Part shown: one piece after another, positions 1 to 8,113 of the stretch
Layout: each line of letters opens with the position of its first letter
Numbering within the stretch: the stretch's first letter is position 1
Assembly (NCBI GenBank): GCA_013112715.1
Contig: JABFGB010000015.1
Span: forward strand, 1 to 64,000
Length of the DNA: 64,000 nucleotides
From: Chloroflexota bacterium
GTDB lineage: Bacteria; Chloroflexota; Anaerolineae; Aggregatilineales; J027
Direction of reading: 5' to 3'
Notes under the pieces: generated by a model
What the model was told of the DNA's origin: nothing
The model's input: the letters and a program-made list of their open reading frames with translations, nothing else
The model's database searches: none
Program-made: the position numbers and the translations under genes

Positions 1-192
1 CTGGATGCGGCCCACATCGCGGTGCATGATCTGGTGGCGACGGCGGTCTTGGAGCAAAATCGGGAAGCGGCGGTCTATGCCCTCATGCTCGATCCGTTGA
101 CGGCGGCAGTGTGTTCACCTGCCGAAATCCGCGAGATGTTTGATGAAATGGTCGAGGTACAGACGCCGTATCTGCCAGAATGGGTGTACTAA
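1..192 (+). CDS. GH4 family glycoside hydrolase, C-terminal fragment
   Basis: The window opens inside this gene; only the last 63 residues are present, in frame 1, ending at TAA 190-192. The visible stretch (DPLTAAVCSPAEIREMFDEM, then YLPEW near the end) matches the closing helices of family 4 alpha-glucosidases/galactosidases, which need NAD and a divalent metal and act in the cytoplasm. The catalytic and NAD-binding parts lie upstream and cannot be seen, so substrate is unknown. The stop overlaps the start of the next gene by one base (TAATG), which points to translational coupling with the sugar kinase. Family call is moderate because it rests on the tail only. Confidence 0.6.
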   Translation: MDAAHIAVHDLVATAVLEQNREAAVYALMLDPLTAAVCSPAEIREMFDEMVEVQTPYLPEWVY

Positions 193-1118
193 TGGCGCGG
201 GTCTTGGTGGCGGGTGAACTCAACGCCGATTTGGTCATGACCGGGTTGCCCAGCCTGCCAATTTTGGGGCGGGAACTGGTCGGAACGGGTTTTCACATGA
301 CACTGGGGAGTTCATCCGCCATCACCGCCGTTCGACTTGCCACGCTGGGCTTACCAGTGGATTTTATGGGCTGGGTCGGCGACGATGAGATGGGGCGTTA
401 TGTTATCCAACAATTGATGGCGTTTGGGGTGGGGACACAGCTTATCCAAACCATCACAGGGGCGGCGACAGGGGTGACGCTTGTCCTGACCTATCCACGT
501 GATCGGGCGATGCTGACCTATCCCGGCGTGATGGCCGATTTTGACGGGCGGGAGATCAACCGCGACCTTTTATCCGGCTATACGCATCTGCACGTCGGCT
601 CATTTTTCCTGCAAAGCGCCCTGCAAGCCCACCTACCCGCTATTTTTCAATTGGCACATGCGGGCGGTCTGACGACTTCGCTTGACTGTGGATGGGATCC
701 AAATGAACAATGGCAGGCGAATCCCTATCTCCAACCGACCCTCGCCGCGACGGATTGGTTTTTTCCCAACGAAAGCGAAGCCACCGCCTTGACCGATGGC
801 ACATGGCAGCCTTTAAAATTGGTGGAACAGGTCGGCGGGACATTAGTCATCAAACGCGGGGCAGAAGGCGCGATGACAGTCTATCCCCCTACCCGCGAAA
901 TCGTCAACCGCCCTACCCTACCCGTCTCGGTAGTGGACACGACGGGCGCGGGGGATGCTTTTAACGCGGGGTATCTGTATGCGACCTTAACCGGACAGGC
1001 TGACCCGCTTGCCTTTGCCGTCGCGTGTGGAGCGCAGGCCGTCACCCAAGTAGGTGGCACAACCAACGCCCCGACTGCCGACGAATTGAAAGAGTTTATT
1101 AGCAATCATGCGGTGTAA
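192..1118 (+). CDS. PfkB-family carbohydrate kinase
   Basis: This 308-residue protein has the ribokinase/PfkB fold signature: an N-terminal GELNADLV strand, a glycine-rich substrate region, and the anion-hole/catalytic motif DTTGAGDAF near residues 249-257, where the last Asp is the catalytic base. It should phosphorylate a sugar or sugar acid with ATP in the cytoplasm. I chose ATG 192, which overlaps the GH4 stop, over ATG 180 because MARVLVAGE is the normal PfkB start. Two aldolase-type genes follow, so the likely product is a ketose phosphate destined for cleavage, but the sugar cannot be told from sequence. Confidence 0.88.
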   Translation: MARVLVAGELNADLVMTGLPSLPILGRELVGTGFHMTLGSSSAITAVRLATLGLPVDFMGWVGDDEMGRYVIQQLMAFGVGTQLIQTITGAATGVTLVLTYPRDRAMLTYPGVMADFDGREINRDLLSGYTHLHVGSFFLQSALQAHLPAIFQLAHAGGLTTSLDCGWDPNEQWQANPYLQPTLAATDWFFPNESEATALTDGTWQPLKLVEQVGGTLVIKRGAEGAMTVYPPTREIVNRPTLPVSVVDTTGAGDAFNAGYLYATLTGQADPLAFAVACGAQAVTQVGGTTNAPTADELKEFISNHAV

Positions 1119-1120
1119 TT

Positions 1121-1157
1121 TACCTCACCCCCCTGCCAAATTGGAGCGAGGGAGTAA
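1121..1157. repeat. C-rich/GGAG-rich interspersed repeat fragment
   Basis: The gap between the kinase and the aldolase carries ACCTCACCCCCCTG followed by AATTGGAGCGAGGGAG. The same pattern (CCTCACCCCC..., then a TTGGAGAG-type arm) recurs near 40658 and 48059-48152. It looks like a decayed copy of a genome-wide intergenic palindrome, not a gene. Confidence 0.4.
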
Positions 1158-1179
1158 ATAGAAGGAGTAGTTTTTGTCC

Positions 1180-2160
1180 ATGCCCCAAACGATTTCGCCC
1201 GGACGCTGGCGTGGCCTCAAAACGACCAGTACCCCGCGCCATGTATTTTCCGTTTTGGCCTTTGATCAACGGGATAATTATCGCAAGATGCTGCCCGACC
1301 CGACGGACTTTGCGGCTGCCAGTCGGATCAAAGCCGAGGTGGTCAGTGTTTTGTCGCATCATGTCTCGGCGGTGCTGCTCGACCCGATTTATGGCCTAGA
1401 GGCAGTATTGGGCATGGCAGGCAGCAGCGGCCTATTGATGACGTTGGAAAAGACGGGCTACAGCGGCGATTCCACTGCCCGCCGGGTCGAGTTTATTGAC
1501 GGGTGGGACGTGGCGAAAATCAAACAGATGGGGGCGTCGGCGGTCAAGATTTTGATCTACTACCATCCCGACGCGGGTGATGTGGCGGCAGAAATTGAAC
1601 AGGTGGTGTATGAGGTAGCCGAAGAAGCGCATGACCATGACCTGCCCCTATTTGTCGAACCCCTCTCTTACAGCCTCGACCCCGGCATCCCCAAAGAAAG
1701 CGCGGCTTTTGCCGAACAACGACCCACCATCGTGCGCGAGACAGCCCGTCGTTTGGGGAGTCTGGGGGCGGATGTGCTGAAACTGGAATTCCCGATAGAT
1801 GTGACGTTCGACAACGATGAAGGCCATTGGCAGGCAGCGTGCAGCGCCATTAGTGAGACCAGCCCGGTGCCTTGGGTTTTATTAAGCGGCGGGGTCGGCT
1901 TCGATACCTTTGCCCATCAGGTGGAAATCGCCTGTCGCAATGGGGCGAGTGGGTTTTTAGGGGGACGGGCGGTCTGGAAAGAAGCCGTCACCCTGAATAC
2001 TGCCGAGCGGGAAGATTTTCTGCGTCAGATCGGGATTGCGCGATTAGAGCAGTTGACCGAAATTGTCAACCAATATGCCCGCCCGTGGACAGATTTTTAC
2101 GCCCCCATCGCCCCGATTGAGGAATGGTATCGAGTTTATGAACCTCAAAACGATCATTGA
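1180..2160 (+). CDS. LacD/DeoC-type class I aldolase (tagatose-1,6-bisphosphate aldolase-like)
   Basis: The roughly 326-residue protein resembles the LacD branch of class I aldolases. It starts with the [18 protein letters not shown] block and carries the barrel strands [21 protein letters not shown] and [10 protein letters not shown]; the Lys of VLKLEFP is the likely Schiff-base residue. LacD enzymes split tagatose-1,6-bisphosphate to DHAP and glyceraldehyde-3-phosphate; relatives such as YihT cleave sulfofructose-1-phosphate, so the substrate is open. ATG 1180 was chosen; a TTG at 1174 lies 6 bases after an AAGGAG site at 1162-1167 and is a real alternative. The gene overlaps the next one by 23 bases. 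Confidence 0.85.
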   Translation: MPQTISPGRWRGLKTTSTPRHVFSVLAFDQRDNYRKMLPDPTDFAAASRIKAEVVSVLSHHVSAVLLDPIYGLEAVLGMAGSSGLLMTLEKTGYSGDSTARRVEFIDGWDVAKIKQMGASAVKILIYYHPDAGDVAAEIEQVVYEVAEEAHDHDLPLFVEPLSYSLDPGIPKESAAFAEQRPTIVRETARRLGSLGADVLKLEFPIDVTFDNDEGHWQAACSAISETSPVPWVLLSGGVGFDTFAHQVEIACRNGASGFLGGRAVWKEAVTLNTAEREDFLRQIGIARLEQLTEIVNQYARPWTDFYAPIAPIEEWYRVYEPQNDH

Positions 2161-3343
2161 ACGCGTCATCCACCTGAGGGAGCATCAGGGTGTACAGTTA
2201 ACCCTGCTTGCCGCCTGCCCCAATTCGGACGCGGTGTTGGAGGCCGCTGTGCAAGCCGCTGCCCGCCATCATACCCCGATGTTGTTCGCCGCCACACTCA
2301 ATCAAGTTGACCGCGATGGTGGCTATACCGGATGGACACCTGCCCATTTTGTACGAAAACTGGATGCGTATGCAGCGAAATATGGGGCGCGGCGGGAATG
2401 GCTATATCCGTGTCTCGATCATGGGGGGCCGTGGCTGAAAGATGCCCATACACGCGATCAATTGAGCTTTGAGCAGACCTTCGCGGAGGTCAAACGCTCG
2501 ATTACAGCGGTGTTGGAGGCGGGTTATAGACTGCTGCACATTGACCCGACGGTAGATCGTACTGTTGAGGGACCGCTGCCGATTCAGGTAGTCGTGGAAC
2601 GCAGCCTTGATTTGATGGCCTATGCCGAAGCCGAACGGGTTCGTCTGCAATTGCCCCCCATCGCCTATGAGGTCGGCACGGAGGAAGTGCATGGCGGTCT
2701 GGTCAATCTGGACAACTTCACCGAATTTCTGCGTCTATTGTATGCGGGTTTGGCGGAGCGACAATTGATGCAGGCGGCCCCAACATTTATTGTGGCGCAG
2801 GTTGGCACGGATTTGCATACCACGACGTTTGATGCCGAAACCGCCACCGCTCTCTACCAGATTGTGAAACCCTATCAGGCCCTCATCAAAGGCCATTATA
2901 CGGATTGGGTCGAAAACCCCGCCGATTATCCACGCACAGGCATGGGGGCGGCGAACGTCGGGCCAGAATTTACCGCCGATGAATATGATGCGCTGGTCAA
3001 TCTTACCCAGCATGAAAACCCCCCCTCCTCGCATTTCCTCGAAAATTTAACCGAGGCCGTTCATAAGTCGAATCGCTGGCAGAAATGGCTGCAACCCGAT
3101 GAGCGCGGCATGGCGTTGAACGACCTGTCGCCAGAACGCCGGACGTGGATTGTCAAGACCTGTGCCCGCTATGTTTGGACAGTGCCGCAGGTCGTCACAG
3201 CCCGCCAACAGCTTTATCAAAATTCAGCGCTGCCCGATCCACACCAATTTGTCGTAAATTGGATTACCGCCTCCATCGAACGCTACATTCACGCTTTTAA
3301 TCTATCCAACGCGCTGACGTATTTTGGAGATGACCCGCCATGA
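2138..3343 (+). CDS. GatZ/KbaZ-family protein (tagatose-6-phosphate epimerase or aldolase subunit)
   Basis: The 401-residue protein matches the GatZ/KbaZ family, usually about 420 residues. Visible blocks are the [15 protein letters not shown] start, [45 protein letters not shown] and QVGTDLHTT. GatZ was named a non-catalytic subunit of class II tagatose-bisphosphate aldolase, but some stand-alone members are tagatose-6-phosphate 4-epimerases (EC 5.1.3.40). No GatY partner is seen here, and a class I aldolase lies next door, so epimerase activity is the better guess. The ATG at 2138 ([10 protein letters not shown]) fits the family start; a longer reading frame to 2063 lies inside the upstream gene. 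Confidence 0.85.
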   Translation: MNLKTIIERVIHLREHQGVQLTLLAACPNSDAVLEAAVQAAARHHTPMLFAATLNQVDRDGGYTGWTPAHFVRKLDAYAAKYGARREWLYPCLDHGGPWLKDAHTRDQLSFEQTFAEVKRSITAVLEAGYRLLHIDPTVDRTVEGPLPIQVVVERSLDLMAYAEAERVRLQLPPIAYEVGTEEVHGGLVNLDNFTEFLRLLYAGLAERQLMQAAPTFIVAQVGTDLHTTTFDAETATALYQIVKPYQALIKGHYTDWVENPADYPRTGMGAANVGPEFTADEYDALVNLTQHENPPSSHFLENLTEAVHKSNRWQKWLQPDERGMALNDLSPERRTWIVKTCARYVWTVPQVVTARQQLYQNSALPDPHQFVVNWITASIERYIHAFNLSNALTYFGDDPP

Positions 3344-4383
3344 GTCTGCCTCTCGCTGATTTTCGCCCCCAATCCAAGCTGGTCGTGCCGACGACCACCA
3401 TCAGCAAGCCGCATTTTCCCGTGATTGATGCTCATAATCATCTCGGCGAGACCTTTGGCGGCGGTTGGATCAATCGTCCGATAGCGGAACTACTCGATTG
3501 TTTGGACACGGCGGGGGTGGTGGCATTGGTGGATTTAGATGGCGGATGGGGTGAGGGGATTTTGGAGCGGCATCTCGATCATTTCAAAGCCGCTGCGCCC
3601 GAACGATTTGTCCATTTTGGTGGGGTGGCATGGGAAAAATGGGCAGAGTTGGGCCATCGCTTTCCCGAATGGGCCGCGCAACGCCTTCATGTCCAAGCCC
3701 GTCGCGGCGCTGAAGGATTAAAAATATGGAAACCGTTCGGGCTGCATGTGCGCGATCATGCCGGGCAATTGGTGGCGGTAGATGATGCACGGCTTGACCC
3801 CATTTGGGCGACGGCGGCGGAACTCGGCTGGCCCGTGCTGATTCATGTCGCCGACCCAGTGGCCTTTTTTGACCCGTTGGATGCTACCAACGAACGGTGG
3901 GAAGAACTGCACGCCCATCCCGACTGGCAGTTTCCCTCACCCCCCTTCCCGCCCTTCCTCGCCATATTGGAAGGACTACGACGCTTGGTGTTGCGCCATC
4001 CCGCCACGACGTTTATTGGGGCGCATGTCGGATGTTATGCGGAAAATCTGGCATGGGTAGGGCGACTGTTGGACGATGCACCCAATTTCTACATTGATTT
4101 TGGCGCACGCATCGGGGAATTGGGTCGGCAGCCTTATTCGGCACGGCGCTTTTTTGTGCAGTATGCGGATCGAATCTTGTTTGGGACTGACAATGCCCCA
4201 GAGGTGGACGCCTATCGCCTGTATTATCGGTTTTTGGAGACCGACGACGAGTATTTTAACTACGGCCTCGACACCATTCCATCACAGGGGCGCTGGCAGA
4301 TTTACGGCCTCTATTTGCCGGAGGATGTGTTGGCGAAAATCTACGCGGGCAATGCGCGGCGCTTGGGGATTGTGAAGGGTTAG
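3340..4383 (+). CDS. Amidohydrolase family 2 metal-dependent hydrolase
   Basis: This 347-residue TIM-barrel protein belongs to the amidohydrolase_2 group (uronate isomerase/ACMSD-like hydrolases). It has the metal-binding DAHNH (His 32 and 34), LIHVADP, FIGAHVG and FGTDNAP, which supply the further His ligands and catalytic Asp. Such enzymes hydrolyse lactones, esters or decarboxylate aromatic acids. It starts in an ATGA overlap with the GatZ-like gene, so it belongs to the same sugar operon; a sugar lactonase role would fit but is inference. Start and length look normal. Confidence 0.82.
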   Translation: MSLPLADFRPQSKLVVPTTTISKPHFPVIDAHNHLGETFGGGWINRPIAELLDCLDTAGVVALVDLDGGWGEGILERHLDHFKAAAPERFVHFGGVAWEKWAELGHRFPEWAAQRLHVQARRGAEGLKIWKPFGLHVRDHAGQLVAVDDARLDPIWATAAELGWPVLIHVADPVAFFDPLDATNERWEELHAHPDWQFPSPPFPPFLAILEGLRRLVLRHPATTFIGAHVGCYAENLAWVGRLLDDAPNFYIDFGARIGELGRQPYSARRFFVQYADRILFGTDNAPEVDAYRLYYRFLETDDEYFNYGLDTIPSQGRWQIYGLYLPEDVLAKIYAGNARRLGIVKG

Positions 4384-4385
4384 GC

Positions 4386-4410
4386 GGTAGGGACATCGAG
4401 TGCCCCTACC
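4386..4410. terminator. Hairpin between convergent genes
   Basis: GGTAGGGACA (4386-4395) pairs with TGCCCCTACC (4401-4410) apart from one mismatch, around a 5-base loop. It sits just after the amidohydrolase stop and before the convergent osmC stop. There is no clear T-run, so it may be a repeated palindrome that also serves as a bidirectional terminator. Confidence 0.4.
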
Positions 4411-4488
4411 CATGCTGGCTGACTTGCATTTCTCGCTAAATTCAGCACGGCGGCTTTAGCCCCGTGTCAAAATAGCCCAAGCAAACGA

Positions 4489-4917
4489 TTAAGCTGATAC
4501 GAGTTTGGCGTTCAGATTAATGGGAGTCGCCGCGAGTGCCGCTGAAATTGGGCAGCCCGTCTTGGTGGCTTCGGCGATTTCTTGAAATTTGGCGTCGTCA
4601 ATGCCGGGCACGACGGCTTCACATTCGAGTTCAATCAGGGTCACGCGGAAACCTGCTTCAACACGATTGATATGAACGTTGGCTTTGGTAGCCACGCGGG
4701 TCGGGTTAAAGCCGTTGCGTCCTAATCCAGCGGCCAGTGCCATCGAAAAACAACCTGCATGGGCCGCGCCAAGCAGTTCTTCAGGGTTTGACCCCTGCCC
4801 ATCTTCAAAACGTGTTGAGGCCGAGAAGTCAAAACTGACCCCCGTGCCAGTCGTCATCGTGCCAGCACCCTCTTTAAATGCACCATTCCAAACAGCCTGT
4901 GCGTTACGTACCGCCAT
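4489..4917 (-). CDS. osmC: OsmC-family peroxiredoxin
   Basis: The 142-residue protein is a full-length OsmC. The two redox cysteines are visible as Cys56 in AAHAGCFSMAL and Cys122 in GCPISAAL, in the usual spacing. OsmC reduces organic hydroperoxides with thiol, often via lipoylated protein, in the cytoplasm. An AAGGAG site lies 8 bases upstream of the ATG at 4917. It stands alone between convergent sugar genes and the lipoprotein operon that reads in the same direction. Confidence 0.92.
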   Translation of the reverse strand: MAVRNAQAVWNGAFKEGAGTMTTGTGVSFDFSASTRFEDGQGSNPEELLGAAHAGCFSMALAAGLGRNGFNPTRVATKANVHINRVEAGFRVTLIELECEAVVPGIDDAKFQEIAEATKTGCPISAALAATPINLNAKLVSA

Positions 4918-4976
4918 GTGTGTAGCTCCTTAGATTGTGTAATCCAATGAAATCGTCTCAATCGGTTTGGCGGCGA

Positions 4977-5834
4977 TTATACACCATCCCCCAGATAGTT
5001 TTCGATAATCGGGGTTAATTCTTCGGCGGAAAAAATCCCCTCACAGCGATAGACAATTGTGCCGTCGGAATCTACCAGATAGAACCAAGGGTTTTCTTCG
5101 AGACCCCATTCCACAATCGCCGGGACTTTTTTGCCCGTTTCAAGGTTATAGGTCTCAACATGCACAAAATTGAAGTGGTCTTGGAACTGCACATAAATCG
5201 GGTCGAGGCTTTCCAATACAGAGTTACAGAGGCTGCGGGTACACAATTCGGGAGTGGCAAATACAATGATGCTGGGTCGCTCACTGGTAACGGCCTGCGC
5301 AATGGTCATCTGATAATAGGCCAGATTCGGTGTGGAGTCGGTGGTAATCACCCCATACAATTTGTCGAGACCCACCGCTGTCAGTGAATCCGAGGGGATG
5401 GCGGTCTGCCCTGCCGTTAAGCCGATAGGCATCGAAAGCGCATTCACGACTTGATTGGTCGAATACGTCTTGCCATTGGTCAATTGAATATTAAACTCAA
5501 AATTCCACAAGCCGGAACGGGTGATGGCGGGATATATCACATAGTACGGCCCTTCGCTGTCCTCAAATTCAGACGCCTGCCCTTCCCAAATCACAGGCTT
5601 GTTGTCTTGGGCAGTATCTATCACCTGCACCGTGACCGATTCGGCATGTTTATAGCGTTGACTACCCTCGCGCAAGAGGAAGGGGAAACGATTTTCTTCA
5701 ACGGTAAAACTGATGTTGCCTAACACCAACAAGGGTGGCTTGATGGATTCGTTATCGTTAGATTGCTCTGATTTTCCACACCCCGCCAATACCAAAACTG
5801 CCACCAATAATACCCATACAACTGACTTGCTCAT
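4977..5834 (-). CDS. Thioredoxin-fold-like lipoprotein
   Basis: The protein has 285 residues with a signal peptide ending in a lipobox LAGC (Cys19), so it is exported and lipid-anchored. The middle part looks like a beta-sandwich (about residues 35-140). The C-terminal third has a thioredoxin-like run: SIIVFATPELCTRSLC, FNFVHVETYN and WFYLVDSDGTIVYRCEG. The two Cys there are spaced CTRSLC, not CxxC. It starts in an ATGA overlap with the nucleotidase and is last of three genes headed by SCO1, so a role in redox handling at the cell surface is plausible but unproven. Confidence 0.7.
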   Translation of the reverse strand: MSKSVVWVLLVAVLVLAGCGKSEQSNDNESIKPPLLVLGNISFTVEENRFPFLLREGSQRYKHAESVTVQVIDTAQDNKPVIWEGQASEFEDSEGPYYVIYPAITRSGLWNFEFNIQLTNGKTYSTNQVVNALSMPIGLTAGQTAIPSDSLTAVGLDKLYGVITTDSTPNLAYYQMTIAQAVTSERPSIIVFATPELCTRSLCNSVLESLDPIYVQFQDHFNFVHVETYNLETGKKVPAIVEWGLEENPWFYLVDSDGTIVYRCEGIFSAEELTPIIENYLGDGV

Positions 5835-7252
5835 GCCTCTCCTAGTAGTTTGTTGCCTAGAATGCGTTCCATTGTGACGACTGTTGGATGTGTATCGGCC
5901 AAGTATTTCACCACCACCTCACGTAGAATCGTCGGAACCTCATAGGTAGGGGTCAAATTCCAATCGGCCTGCGCGTAACCAAAATCCGGCTCCAGTTCAT
6001 AATCGCTGGCTGCAACCCGATAGTCGTCTTCGGGGTCAAGCGGATATTCCCCAACATAAACGCGGCCCTCCCGAACCGTCGCCCCGCTGATGTGTATCAG
6101 TCCACGTGCCCTGCCCCGTAAACTGTGGGGGCGTTCGGCAGTGATGGTGGGGTCGAGGCCCGTTTCGACCATATGCTGCACCTGCCAGCCCTTCATCATC
6201 ACGAGGCCGGGGTTGGCGGTAGTATCGCAAACAACCCACAAATCACGGCGGGCCAATGTACCCCCCGGCAGACCGCCCTTAAAAGCCGCCCCCGCCACCA
6301 CTAAACCAATGTCGGCCTTGAGGTATTCACGCAACGCATCAGCCATCAAATTTCCCACCCCACACTCGGCCTCCTCCGACCAATCAAGGGGTTGAGCTAA
6401 TTCTCCGATGGTTTCGGCCAAGAACTCATCCAAATAGGCCTCAATATCCATTTCTCGTTCATGGACGCGGGGGTCGGGGGGAATATCCTCGGTAATGGGT
6501 TGAACCGTAGCGTGTGTGACCACCAGCCGATTGTCACGCCAAGCCAATTCCACTTGCCCCAAAAACTTGGCATGGTCGCCTGCCTGCACAATCGGGATAC
6601 CATTGACCCATTCGCCGTCCGGCAATAGGTCATGGGAGTGTGCCCCGATAATCAAGGTGACTTCGCCATTCAGTGCCTCAGCCAACTTGCGATCATCGGC
6701 TAGACCCAGATGCGATAAGACGATGACAGCGTGAACGCCACTTTGCCAAAAAGATGCGGCTTCTTGGCGCACGACTTCGGTTGTATCGAGCAGTTGCAGG
6801 CCGAAAAATCTGGCATAGCCAGAACTTTGGGCCGTGACGCCGATGATGCCGATTTTGACATCCTCAAGGGTCAGGAGATGTGTGCTTTGGGTCGCGGGAA
6901 TCGGGTTGCCATCGGGCAGCCGTACATTCGCAAGTAGGTAGGGGCAGTCCGCCGAGGTGAGCATCACATTAGCTTGCGCAGTAATCGCCTCAACGCCATA
7001 GCGGGCAATTGAGCCATTCCCCGCCACCATCGCATTCGGCTTGGCAAGGGCCAGCAGTTCATACATGGCGCGGCCTTTGGTCAGATTACTGAGGCGGTTG
7101 CTGGTGTCCTCCACATCTCCGGCATCAAAATAGAGGACGTGCCGATCTGAATTTTCGGCGCGGATTTGGTCAAGGCGGGTGATGACCCGTGCTAATCCTT
7201 CGCTGCGGCCATGAATATCATTGGTGTGTAGAATCAGCAAATCTTTTGGCAT
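5831..7252 (-). CDS. 5'-nucleotidase/UshA-family metallophosphatase
   Basis: The 473-residue protein has a calcineurin-like domain followed by a 5'-nucleotidase C-terminal domain. Metal motifs seen are LHTNDIHG at the N-terminus, YFDAGD, VLSHLG and IIGAHSHD. The usual GNHE motif reads GNGS here, so the His that helps catalysis is missing. There is no signal peptide, unlike UshA, so it is either cytoplasmic or exported in another way. It sits between SCO1 and a thioredoxin-like lipoprotein in one operon. The related Sox-pathway protein SoxB also belongs to this family, but no Sox partners are nearby. Confidence 0.8.
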   Translation of the reverse strand: MPKDLLILHTNDIHGRSEGLARVITRLDQIRAENSDRHVLYFDAGDVEDTSNRLSNLTKGRAMYELLALAKPNAMVAGNGSIARYGVEAITAQANVMLTSADCPYLLANVRLPDGNPIPATQSTHLLTLEDVKIGIIGVTAQSSGYARFFGLQLLDTTEVVRQEAASFWQSGVHAVIVLSHLGLADDRKLAEALNGEVTLIIGAHSHDLLPDGEWVNGIPIVQAGDHAKFLGQVELAWRDNRLVVTHATVQPITEDIPPDPRVHEREMDIEAYLDEFLAETIGELAQPLDWSEEAECGVGNLMADALREYLKADIGLVVAGAAFKGGLPGGTLARRDLWVVCDTTANPGLVMMKGWQVQHMVETGLDPTITAERPHSLRGRARGLIHISGATVREGRVYVGEYPLDPEDDYRVAASDYELEPDFGYAQADWNLTPTYEVPTILREVVVKYLADTHPTVVTMERILGNKLLGEA

Positions 7253-7265
7253 CGTGATAACTCCC

Positions 7266-7901
7266 CTAGTTTTCCGCTAGCAGCAACCGCACGTCCCGCT
7301 CAATGGTGCTGGGTGAAGTGCCAAACAAAAATCGTTCGACCCAACGGCCCTGTTTATCTATCACAAACACGCTGGGGGTGTGGTCAAAGGTGTAGCCCAT
7401 CGCCGAATCGGGCAGTTCTTGTTTAAAGGCTTTGACTTCAAATGTATCCTGCATCGCCTGTAGGGTTTCGCCCTCTTGCCGCAGCCCGATAAAACTGGTG
7501 TTAAAGGTTTCCACATAGGCTTTCAGTTTGTCCAGAGTGTCACGTTCGGGATCAATCGTCACCATCACAAACTGCACGTTAGCGGCATCTTCACCGAGGT
7601 CGCTCATGACCTGCCGGATTTCGGCCAGCGTCGTCGGGCAAATGTCGGGACAGGTGGTAAACCCAAAATAGATCAGCACGACCTTGCCGCGATAGTCATC
7701 CAAGTTGAAATCTGTGTCTTGGGTGGAGGGGCCGCCGAAATTCTCGATCAGTTGACGCGGTTCGGTCAAGACACCCAACAAATCACCTTCGCCGGGGGCC
7801 GGATTGCTCTCATTCTTGTTCGATTCCACCTTGCCTCCACAGGCCGCAAGCACCACCAGCAAGGCCGCCAGCAGCCACAGAAGTCGAGGACTATAGTTCA
7901 T
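7266..7901 (-). CDS. SCO1/SenC-family copper-binding lipoprotein
   Basis: The 211-residue lipoprotein has lipobox VLAAC with Cys21. A thioredoxin fold carries the SCO signature FGFTTCPDICPTTL (CxxxC) and the distal copper-ligand His in FDHTPSVFVID. SCO1 proteins deliver copper to, or keep reduced, the CuA site of cytochrome c oxidase. No oxidase genes are in the window. It is the first gene of a three-gene minus-strand operon and is divergent from the FtsX-type permease, with a 212-base region between them that should hold both promoters. Confidence 0.9.
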   Translation of the reverse strand: MNYSPRLLWLLAALLVVLAACGGKVESNKNESNPAPGEGDLLGVLTEPRQLIENFGGPSTQDTDFNLDDYRGKVVLIYFGFTTCPDICPTTLAEIRQVMSDLGEDAANVQFVMVTIDPERDTLDKLKAYVETFNTSFIGLRQEGETLQAMQDTFEVKAFKQELPDSAMGYTFDHTPSVFVIDKQGRWVERFLFGTSPSTIERDVRLLLAEN

Positions 7902-8113
7902 CAGTGTTTCCTTTGTTTACATCGTTAGTGCAGTTCATCAATCGGGCATTGATTGTGAGGATTATAACAAAGGGGTTGGGACGTGTCATGGCTATTGCTT
8001 TTTTGACGGGAACGTTAGGATTTTATTAATCTATGACTCATCCCTTATTGATTTTGGTAGGCTATGCTATCCTACACCTGTCACGCTCTTAACTTAACGG
8101 AGAAGTTAACCCT

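Noticed and set aside
8045..8073. Promoter for the FtsX-type permease (TTATTG or TTGATT with TATCCT)
   Set aside because: The -35 matches are weak and spacing is off for the better hexamer; I could not support it.
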